From positions 198,243,835-198,307,834 of the forward strand of contig CM030366.1 in assembly GCA_017893485.1 (NCBI GenBank): a DNA stretch of 64,000 bases. Direction: 5' to 3'. This DNA is from Hemerocallis citrina. Its lineage: Eukaryota; Streptophyta; Magnoliopsida; Asparagales; Asphodelaceae. The notes beneath the pieces were generated by a model. It saw only the letters and a program-made list of their open reading frames with translations, ran no database searches and was not told the origin of the DNA. Each line of letters opens with the position of its first letter. Position 1 is the stretch's first letter. This document shows positions 56,651 to 64,000 of the stretch, in pieces. The translations under genes were made by a program, and so were the position numbers.

Positions 56651-57543
56651 AAAAAATAAAGCTTGTGGTCCCTTAAAGTAATGATAGCAAAGTACGAAGG
56701 AATAAAAGTTATAGTTGTATACTTAGCTAACTAAAATTTAAGATAGTTTAATAATGGTAGTAAGGTAGGAAAGCCACTTGTAATTGTATACCTGGCTAAT
56801 GAAAATTTATAATACGTAGAGTAGATTGTAGTAAAGTAAAGAAAGGATTGTAAGACTTTATCAAGTGCTATGCATAAGTGTATGCGTATGGTGGAATTTG
56901 GTGCATTAAGCGCACTAGTGTTGATATGCATATGGAGATATTCAGTGCATTAAGTGCCTTTCGGTTATGCATATAGTGATAGTAAACACGTATTAAGTGA
57001 ACTAGTTTTAGTATATGTCAAATAACAAGTATCCAAGCTAAAACGACTCTTAGCTTAAACTGATAATTGCATTGAACCCATATTTGAGTTAGATAACTTG
57101 TTGTAAGACAAGATTAACCTTTGGATCTATGATTAAATTACCTAGTAGCCAACTATCATTAAATAGGAAATAAAGGACAACAAAATAGGATCATATGACC
57201 AATAAAATAAGGACAGACACTAGTTGGAAGTGTACTCACCTGTCAAGGGGACGCGTGCGACGTCTCGTCTAGGACACGTGCGATGTGGTCTCGACTGTTG
57301 ATTCCTGAGGTTTAGTGATAGAGATGTCAAAATCTAAGGGAATGGACCCTTATGAGTACGTTATGTTCTAAGTTATCTATATGAACAATGAGCTAGAGTG
57401 TAACTCTTAGTCTCTAGCAGAGTAGGGAAAGGCCTGCCGATTCGCCCGATGTTCGGATAACTTATGGTAGAGTCCGGGTGTGGCGAAGGACCATCGATTC
57501 CGAAGGATTGTAGCTGAGCTGAATGATCACCAGCCTGTCGGGA

Positions 57544-57640
57544 GTGGAGAAAGACCACCGGCCGGCAGAGTGGAGAGAGACCACCGATTCTGATAGATCG
57601 GGGTGATCGCCGACTTTCGGGAGTGGAGAAAGACCACCGA
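57544..57640. repeat. GTGGAGAAAGACCACCG direct repeats in LTR
   Basis: Copies occur at 57544, 57570 and 57623, with a degenerate one near 57480. They are the counterpart of the 55-bp spaced motif in the solo LTR (20511-20640). Conservation of the motif in two diverged LTRs suggests a U3 regulatory element. Confidence 0.75.
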
Positions 57641-58223
57641 TCTGATGCAGTAGACGGAATATACCGTATTTACTGCAGCTCTACCAGTCACTAAATAAAT
57701 GCCAGGAACAGGAAGAAGTACAAGAGTAGGGTGCATGGCGAGGGATTGAACCCTACTATCTGGAGAATACGAACTCGATTTGGGGAGTATGTAGTATGGG
57801 ATGCATACGTTTTCAAATCAAGTTTGCATTAGATTAAGAGCATGATGTGCATATGGATTGTGCATATGGATTGTGCATTAATAACTATATCATAACATAC
57901 TCCAACACTCCTATTACATGATTACCACGTTTCTTTCTTTCTACATTAAGGATTGTTTGTGGAGAATTAGGAAATTGCGGTTTTCATCCGTTTTGCGTCA
58001 GTTGTATTCAACTGACGTGCCCACAGTTGGTTTGTAGGAATTGATCGTGGGAACAAAAGAATATTGAGTTGTGGAGTATTCCAAGTGGGAAGAAAAATTT
58101 TCCTGAGCAATGTAAGTTTTAAATTTCTTGTAATTTCTTTTCTGTGTTATGTACTCATTTGAAGTAATGATCTTGGGTTGTGTCACGAGTTTCCTGTATG
58201 TGGATCTCGGAGCGCTACAAGAG

Positions 58224-58235
58224 TGGTATCAGAGC
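58224..58235 (+). promoter_or_regulatory. Tekay primer binding site
   Basis: TGGTATCAGAGC lies four bases after the 5' LTR. It is complementary to the 3' end of initiator tRNA-Met, the standard primer of plant gypsy elements. Confidence 0.92.
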
Positions 58236-58405
58236 GTGCTTCAAATAGTAGTACTAACAAAGTAAGAAATTTGGACTTGGAACTCCTTTGAGTCGGGTTT
58301 AGTTTAGATTATGGAATAATCGTAAGTCATAGGGTTGCATTTTTTTAACTTATGATTATGATTTATTCCTATATCTGAACTAATTCCCGTATTTTTGCTC
58401 CACAC

Positions 58406-58972
58406 ATGATGGCTAATGATGATGATGGCATACCAATCCTCGATGGGTTCTTAGGAGAAGAAGTAGAACCAGAAGAAGAGGAAGAACCGGAAGAAGAGGA
58501 AGAGCCGGAAGAAGAGGGAGAGCCAGAAGAGGAAGAACCCACGGAGATCGAGACACCTCCCCTTACCCCACCGCCTATAGGTTCTCCAAATTATCCGATC
58601 AGCTTGGAACAGCTTGTCTCCCGGGCTGTACCCCGCCGACGAGACTTGCCAACGGTGTCGCAGGGTAGGGTCCAAAACAGAATTGCCGCCTTGTGGCGGC
58701 ATATGTACATGCATAAATGGAAGACAGCTCAGCTCAAGGAGGAAGTATATGGAATGAGGAAGAAGCAACTTCTATTCGATAAAGAATTGACCAAGCTTAG
58801 AAAATCAAAGATCAAGGCATCTCAAAAGTTACATCGACTAAAAATCAAATACCGCTATAAGATACTATGCCTTGAAGAAAAGTATGAAAAATTGCAGAAT
58901 CGGGTGGCCCAGTTGCAGGCACTACTGGGGCAACGTCAGAGAGGAATAGGTCCTGTTGAAAATGGTCGATAA
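58406..58972 (+). CDS. Accessory ORF between primer site and gag, 188 aa
   Basis: This frame is uninterrupted, in contrast to gag and pol of the same element. It starts at tandem ATGs 170 bases after the primer site. Residues about 1-16 are DDDG-rich; 17-47 are a repeated EEEEEPEEE-type acidic stretch; 48-65 are proline-rich (PPLTPPPIGSPNYP); about 70-185 are basic and helical (RIAALWRHMYMHKWKTAQLK, then KLRKSKIKASQKLHRLKIKY and LEEKYEKLQNRVAQLQALLG), with heptad-like leucines suggesting a coiled coil. I do not recognise the family. Ogre/Tat elements carry an extra ORF at this position; whether this one is related is unknown. It could instead be a chance frame driven by the GAA repeat. Confidence 0.6.
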   Translation: MMANDDDGIPILDGFLGEEVEPEEEEEPEEEEEPEEEGEPEEEEPTEIETPPLTPPPIGSPNYPISLEQLVSRAVPRRRDLPTVSQGRVQNRIAALWRHMYMHKWKTAQLKEEVYGMRKKQLLFDKELTKLRKSKIKASQKLHRLKIKYRYKILCLEEKYEKLQNRVAQLQALLGQRQRGIGPVENGR

Positions 58973-59129
58973 GAGTAGAATCAAGAAAAATGTTTTGTGA
59001 AAGTTTTGTGTTTTGTAAAAGCCAAAATGTTTTGTGTCTAGTAAACGTTTTGAATGTTGTAAAAACTCACTTAAGGATATTATGGACATGAATGAAAAAC
59101 CTAATGACATGTTTTGTCTTAATACCCGT

Positions 59130-59132
<3 letters not shown>

Positions 59133-59224
<92 letters not shown>

Positions 59225-59225
59225 T
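59133..59225. repeat. (TA)n followed by (GATA)n
   Basis: About 57 bases of TA then about nine GATA units, between the accessory ORF and gag. Confidence 0.95.
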
Positions 59226-59328
59226 ATTGCTGTGTCTCAATATACATTACTGAATATCCTTGTGTGTTGAATATTATTTTTGTAAGATGTAGTATGTGCA
59301 TAGTAATTTTTTTGGAATCGTGTAGCAG

Positions 59329-60481
59329 ATGTCTGGAAGAAATGAAGATGGCATTAACGGAAGGACCGAGGGTGAAGGAAGAGTCTACCAAAGAAACAGA
59401 GGTGGCAATAGCAGGAGGACTGAAGGTGAAGGTAGTGGAGTTAATAATGTCAACGTCAATATCGAAGCAAAAATTGTGCGGGTATATCGCATAATGGGGA
59501 CTTTTATGGAGGCCAGCTGAAATATTGCACCACAGCTAGGAGCTCAAGAAAGGAATGCAGGCGATGCCAATGCTAACCACGTCAAGATGGTGGAGTCTTT
59601 TAAGAGAATGAAACCACCGGTATTTGAAGGCCAAGCCGATCCGACAGCAGCCGATGATTGGATTCGTTAGTTGGAGATTGTGTTTGAAGTACTTAAGACC
59701 CCAGAATAAAGCAAAGTTACATTGGCTACTATCCTTTTGGAAAAAGACGCAGGAGTGTGGTGGAAATCAGTCAAACGAGGCATGGGTGATAGACCAATTG
59801 CATGGGAGGACTTCCTAAAAGAATTCAGGCAACATTACTTCCCCGTGGACGTCCAAGAAGAAAAAACTATGGAGTTCATCAATTTGAAGCAAGGCAGTAT
59901 GACGGTTCGAGAATATGAAACAAAGTTTACACAGTTATCTCGATACACCCCGGAAATGGTTCAGGATGAGGTCAAGAAAGCTAAAAGGTTCGAGCAAGGC
60001 CTTAGACCCGGACTGAGGTCAAGGATGGTGCCATTAGGCATCCGACGATTTGACAAGTCAGTGCGTCGAGCTGCAGTGACTGAGATAGATATGAACCAGC
60101 AGCAACCACTAGGGAAAGCAGGGTCATGGAACCAGGGGAAGCGACCCATTTCTTCTGCCTATTTTAAGAAGCAGGACACGAACCAAAAGTTTAAGAAGCA
60201 GAATACCGGTACGGGAACTTTCAAGACAGTGGAGTGTTATCTATGTGGTGAGCGGGGACACTATAAGCATCAGTGCCCAAAGAATAAAGTTTAGCATGCC
60301 GGAAGCACTTGTTTTCATTGTGGGAAGACTGGGCACATCAAGCCAAACTGCCCGCAACTGCAAAAGAACAACAATGAACCGAGTCAGAAGAACAGTGACA
60401 AAGGAAAGAAGCCTTTCCGTCAGGGCCGTGTTTTTGCCTTGACCGAAGAAGATGCTGAAGAGGATGAAGGGGTCATTACTG
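59329..60481 (+). pseudogene. Tekay gag, four in-frame stops
   Basis: Gag forms the particle core. One frame runs from ATG 59329 to the intron-like block. It has a glycine/arginine-rich start, the core block TILLEKDAGVWWKSVKRGMG, EFRQHYFPVDVQEEKTMEF and LSRYTPEMV, then two CCHC knuckles (CYLCGERGHYKHQC and CFHCGKTGHIKPNC). An acidic tail follows. Stops fall at 59518, 59668, 59707 and 60292; all can be explained by single C-to-T or G-to-A changes of CGA, TGG, CAA or CAG. The start lies right after a TGTAGCAG acceptor-like sequence. It is nonfunctional as it stands. Confidence 0.88.
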
Positions 60482-60559
60482 GTATGAAGGATTGAAAGAT
60501 ATTTTGTTATCTTGATGTAATGAACGATAGTTATTAAAATATGTAATCTTTTGTAACAG
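60482..60559 (+). other. Candidate 78-nt intron between gag and protease
   Basis: The block begins GTATGAAGG and ends TCTTTTGTAACAG, is about 76% A+T, and lies between the acidic gag tail (EEDEGVIT) and the protease (DSGSSHTF). It is 26 codons long and in frame. It holds stops at 60493, 60535 and 60544, which do not look like simple C-to-T hits. Joining 60481 to 60560 makes a GAA codon and leaves an open junction. Length, composition and borders suit a plant intron. Alternatively, it is a mutated linker. Confidence 0.55.
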
Positions 60560-60960
60560 AATGTCTGAACGTTAATGAAATGGAAGCCAGTGTTTTGTTT
60601 GACAGTGGATCTTCCCATACTTTTGTATCAAAGTCCTTTGCTACAAAGTTGAAATGTACTCACAAGGCAGTTCCCGATTTAGCTTTAGAGGTAGCCACAC
60701 CATCATGAGCTACTCTAACTGCTAATGAATGATATAAAGGCTGTAAATTACGAATAGGTGGAGAAACTCTTAGCATAGATCTGTTGGAATTAGGATTTGT
60801 GGGGGCAGATATTATAATCGGGATGGACTGGATGACGAAACACAAGGCGACCATAGATTGCAAAGAAAAGAAAGTGACTATAGTGATACCCGAGAAAACA
60901 GAGATCGTGTTTCAAGGAAAGAAGAAGCACAGAGAAATCTTAACGGCTGTGACTGGGATA
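60560..60960 (+). pseudogene. Tekay aspartic protease
   Basis: The catalytic motif LFDSGSSHTFVS (D at 60601) is intact. The flap and C-terminal blocks are FVGADIIIGMDWMTKHKATI and DCKEKKVTI. Two stops (TGA near 60706 and 60730) interrupt the middle. The protease is continuous in frame with gag if the 78-nt block is ignored or removed, and it runs on into the RT linker without a break. Confidence 0.85.
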
Positions 60961-62428
60961 AAGGTACCAGAGGAAGTAAAGAAGATACCCATCATACGAG
61001 ATTTCCCACTTGTATTTTTGGAGGAGTTACCTGGATTACCCTCGCACAGAGATGTGGAATTCAGTATCACAATTCAGCCAGGTAGTGCACCAATATCGAA
61101 GGCACCGTATCGAATGGCACCAGTAGAACAGAAAGAAGTCAAACAACAAATTGAAGAGTTATTGCAGAAAGGATTTATTAGACCTAGTGCTTCGCCATGG
61201 GGATCACCGTATTGCTTGTTAAGAAGAAGGATGGATTAATGAGAATGTGTATCGACTATCGAGAATTAAATAAGGTCACAATTCAGAACAAATATCCACT
61301 TCCCAGGATCGATGACTTGTTTGATCAGTTTCAGGGTGCGGCTGTATTCTCAAAGATTGATTTGCGATCAGGCTACCATCAGGTCCGTGTGAAAGAAGAG
61401 GACATACCTAAGACAGCTTTTAGGCCTCGACATGGTCATTACGAGTTCTTGGTGATGCCATATGGAGTGACAAATACCCCAGCTTTTTTCATGGATGTGA
61501 TGAACCAAATTCTACGGCCATACATCGTCTCATTTGTTGTGGTCTTTATAGATGACATCTTGGTATACTCAAGAACGGAGGAAGATCATGCCAGGCACCT
61601 GACTGAAGTTTTGAGTAAGTTACAAGAGCATGAATTGTATGCTAAATTATCCAAGTGCGAGTTCTGGAAGACCGAAGTTGCATTCCTTGGTCACATCCTT
61701 TCTAAGGATGGAGTGGCTACTGATCCGCAGAAGATTGAAGCTGTGAAAGAATGGCCTCAACCAAAGACAGTAAAGGAAGTCAGGAGATTTTTGGGGCTAA
61801 CAGGGTACTACAGGAGGTTCATCCAGGACTACGCCAAGATAGCAGTGCCGCTTACAGGATTAACCAAGAAGGAATCAAAGTTTGAATGGACTGAGGCATG
61901 CAAAGGAAGTTTTCAAAAATTAAAGGGCCGGTTGATTTTAGCACCGATATTGGTATTACCTCAAGCAGACAAGGAATACGTGATATACAGTGATGCGTCA
62001 CACCAAGGTTTGGGATGTGTTTTGATGCAGGAAGGAAGAGTTATAGCCTATGGTTCAAGGCAACTCCGACCACACGAGAAGAATTACCCCACACATGATT
62101 TGGAACTGGCTGCAGTAATTTTCGCTCTGAAGATATGGCGACATTATGTTTATGGAGCAAAGGTGGAAATATACACTGATCATAAGAGCCTGAAATATAT
62201 ATACCATCAGAAGGACTTGAATCTTCGACAAAGGCGATGGCTAGAAGTATTAGAAGATATTAGACCTGAAATTAAGTATCATCCAGGAAAGGCCAACGTA
62301 GTGGCAGATGCACTTAGTAGAAAAAGGAGTCTGGCTACATTGATTGCAACAAGGAAGGAATTGGACGACGAGATAAAACGAGCCGGTATTGAGGTGGTTA
62401 CACAAGGCTTGGGAGCGACCTTAGCATG
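60961..62428 (+). pseudogene. Tekay reverse transcriptase and RNase H
   Basis: RT starts with PYRMAPVEQKEVKQQIEELL and shifts frame by one base near 61210, just after SASPWGSP. The main frame (61197-62429) has [32 protein letters not shown], the FIDDILVYS active site with both aspartates, and GLTGYYRRF. RNase H follows with [36 protein letters not shown] and [11 protein letters not shown]. It ends at [15 protein letters not shown]. All key acidic residues are present. Apart from the one shift, this is the best preserved part of the element. Confidence 0.92.
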
Positions 62429-62429
62429 A

Positions 62430-63861
62430 CTTGAACTACAACCAAGTTTGAAAGAGCAGATTAAGAAGGGTCAGGGAAGAGATGCAGAGATTCTAGCACG
62501 TAAAGAACAAGTAAATGCAGGGAAACTTCCGGAGTTCAATATAAGGGAAGGTCTGTTATGGTTTGGAGACAGATTGTGCGTACCGAAGGTGGATGATTTG
62601 AGGGAAGAAGTCATGAAAGAAGCGCACACTACATTACTTGCGGTTCACCCGGGAGGTACCAAAATGTATCGAGATGTAAAGTAATTCTATTGATGGGCAA
62701 GGATGAAGCGGGATATAGCAGAGTTTGTGGCTAGATGTCTCACCTGTCAGAAGATTAAAGCAGAAAACCAGAAGCTAGGAAGGTTGTTGCAACCGTTACC
62801 CATTCCAGAATGGAAGTGGGAAAATATTAGTATGGATTTCATTACCGGGTTGCCCAGAAGTCCCAAAGGACATGATGCTATTTGGGTAGTGGTTGACCGA
62901 CTGACAAAATCAGCCCATTTCCTACCTGTAAAAATTACTTAGTCATTGGAAAAATTAGCAGAAGTATATATTGAAGGGATAGTGAAGCTATATGGAGTAC
63001 CAGTATCCATAGTCTCCGACAGGAATGCAAGATTTACTTCGCGATTCTGGCAAAGTTTGCGTTGGGGACAAGAACAGATTTCAGCACAGCTTTCCACCCA
63101 CAGACAGATGGACAAACAGAAAGAGTGAACCAAGTCTTAGAAGATATGCTAAGGGCATGCACTATGGATTTTGGAGGAAATTGGGAAAAGTATTTAGCTT
63201 TGGCAGAATTCAGAACAACAGCTATCAGGCTAGTATTGGTATGGCTCCGTACGAAGCACTCTATGGAAGAAGGTGTCGAACACCGGTATGTTGGTACGAA
63301 GTAGGGGAAAGGCAGATGTTCGGACCAGAAATCGTGCAACAGACCTCTGAGATAATTGAACTAATCAGAAAAAAATTGAAAATAGCACAGAGCCGACAGA
63401 AAAGTTATGCCGACACTCGGCGAAGAGAATTAGAATTTGAAGAAGGGGACTCAGTATTTCTGAAAGTTTCACCAACCAAGGGCGTATTTAGATTTAGGAA
63501 GAGTGGTAAGTTGGCCCCAAGGTACATTGGACCATACAAAATCCTGAAGAAAATTGGGAAGACAGCATACAGACTGGACTTGCCAGCAGAACTAGCCCAA
63601 GTACACAATGTATTTCATGTTTCGATGCTGAGAAAATACGTACCCGATCCAAGTCACCAACTAGTAGAAGTTCCAGAAAATCTACAAGTGGATCTTACTT
63701 ATGAGGAGCAGCCTATAAGAATAGTTGATCACCAGGACAGGGTGTTGAGAAATAAAGTAATTCTCATGGTTAAAGTGCTCTGGAAAAATCAGTTTTTTGA
63801 AGAAGCCACGTGGGAGCTGGAAAGCCAGATGAAGAATATGCATCCTGAGCTGTTTAATTAA
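62430..63861 (+). pseudogene. Tekay integrase with chromodomain-like C-terminus
   Basis: The zinc-binding part has EEVMKEAHTTLLAVHPGG, then [17 protein letters not shown]. The core shows [42 protein letters not shown] and, in another frame, [14 protein letters not shown]. The C-terminal part has ASIGMAPYEALYGRRCRTPV, GKLAPRYIGPYKILKKIG, NVFHVSMLRKYVPDP and a chromodomain-like VLWKNQ-FEEATWELE block ending MHPELFN. Stops lie near 62682, 62692 and 62939, with frame changes near 63050 and 63200. The chromodomain directs chromovirus insertion to marked chromatin in this group. Confidence 0.9.
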
Positions 63862-63920
63862 TTTATGTTTTCTTTGTTTATCTCTCTACCTGCAGTTTAG
63901 TTCTGAGGACAGAACTATTC

Positions 63921-63934
63921 TAAGGAGGGAGTGA
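63921..63934 (+). promoter_or_regulatory. Tekay polypurine tract
   Basis: TAAGGAGGGAGTGA directly abuts the 3' LTR and would prime plus-strand synthesis. Confidence 0.85.
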
Positions 63935-64000
63935 TGTAATATCCCTAGTATGTAAGATATATATTTTTGTTCTTTTTTTCCTTACCAAGAAAATATATGT
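63935..64000 (+). repeat. Tekay 3' LTR, first 66 bp
   Basis: It starts TGTAATATCCCTAG, as the 5' LTR does. Against 55319-55385 it differs by one substitution (TTACCAAG versus TTACAAAG) and by 7 versus 8 Ts. It is cut off by the window end. Confidence 0.92.

Larger units (their letters stand above)
55319..58219 (+). repeat. Tekay 5' LTR, 2901 bp
   Basis: It begins TGTAATATCCCTAG, the same as the 3' LTR at 63935, and ends CGGAGCGCTACA just before the primer site. It holds a (TA)n tract at 55798-55838, an AGT-rich minisatellite at 56040-56650, GTGGAGAAAGACCACCG repeats near 57544-57640, and a 3' end shared with the solo LTR at 19950-23130. The promoter start cannot be placed with confidence. 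Confidence 0.92.
55319..64000 (+). mobile_element. Ty3/gypsy chromovirus, Tekay type, nearly complete
   Basis: The order is 5' LTR, primer site, extra ORF, gag, protease, RT, RNase H, integrase, polypurine tract and start of 3' LTR. RT and RNase H wording ([20 protein letters not shown]) and the integrase tail with a chromodomain-like EEATWELE block fit the Tekay/Del group, as do the 2.9-kb LTRs. The first 66 bases of both LTRs differ by one substitution and one T-run length change. This suggests a fairly young insertion, although the sample is tiny. Coding regions have stops and shifts, so the element is non-autonomous now. It continues past the window. Confidence 0.92.

Noticed and set aside
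56398..56652. Minus-strand frame rich in threonine and isoleucine
   Set aside because: It is a translation of the AGT minisatellite in the LTR, not a gene.
58224..58235. tRNA-Met-like sequence as a tRNA gene
   Set aside because: It is a 12-base primer binding site; no tRNA fold surrounds it. No tRNA or rRNA gene was seen anywhere in the window.
58451..58768. Minus-strand frame opposite the accessory ORF
   Set aside because: Phenylalanine/leucine-rich shadow of the GAA-repeat region; the plus-strand frame is longer and better structured.
61960..62940. Whether the element is a replication-competent virus-like copy
   Set aside because: Stops and shifts in gag, protease, RT and integrase rule out expression from this copy, and no envelope-like gene is present.

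Overview
The window looks like intergenic or pericentromere-like nuclear DNA from a flowering plant, probably a eudicot. It is AT-rich and has almost no intact host genes. It carries plant-type retroelements (L1 and RTE LINEs, Ty1/copia, Tekay-type chromovirus), hAT, Mutator-like and CACTA DNA elements, many simple repeats, and exon pieces with plant-like GT...AG borders. The species cannot be named from the sequence.

Layout. 1-1666: 3' end of an L1-type LINE. 1675-3175: segment A of a duplication whose second copy, B, lies at 51962-53140. 3570-4445: non-autonomous hAT inside a LINE remnant. 5134-5843: foldback Mutator-like element with a 9-bp target duplication. 9-15 kb: a nest in which an RTE LINE sits in a copia element, which sits in a diverged dispersed repeat. 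15046-16187: solo LTR. 16977-17582: three exons of a broken boron-transporter (BOR, HCO3- transporter family) gene on the minus strand. 19396-24210: an RTE LINE split by a 3.2-kb gypsy solo LTR. 24834-30095: Mutator-like element holding a 4.6-kb CACTA element, which itself holds exon-like pieces of a host gene. 30708-32727: short LTR-like sequence split by a hAT element. 35.6-39.8 kb: degenerate tandem array with a Harbinger-like MITE. 40-51 kb: mostly unassigned DNA with a Mutator-like MITE, several tandem duplications and a (TA)n tract. 53159-53751: foldback element. 55081-55318: one end of a CACTA element interrupted by the last element.

55319-64000 is a nearly complete Ty3/gypsy element of the Tekay type: 2.9-kb 5' LTR, tRNA-iMet primer site, gag, protease, RT/RNase H, integrase with a chromodomain-like tail, polypurine tract, and the first 66 bases of the 3' LTR. 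Its coding region is interrupted by stop codons and frameshifts.

The most interesting part is the architecture of this last element. Between the primer site and gag it has an intact 188-codon ORF encoding an acidic then basic, coiled-coil-like protein. Between the second gag zinc knuckle and the protease lies a 78-nt, 76% AT, GT...AG-bounded block holding three in-frame stops. Removing it leaves the gag-to-protease frame open across the join. The Ogre/Tat lineage is known for an upstream ORF plus a pol intron; to my knowledge this is not a standard feature of Tekay chromoviruses. Everything here is read from one copy by eye. Searches against other copies and RNA data would decide it.
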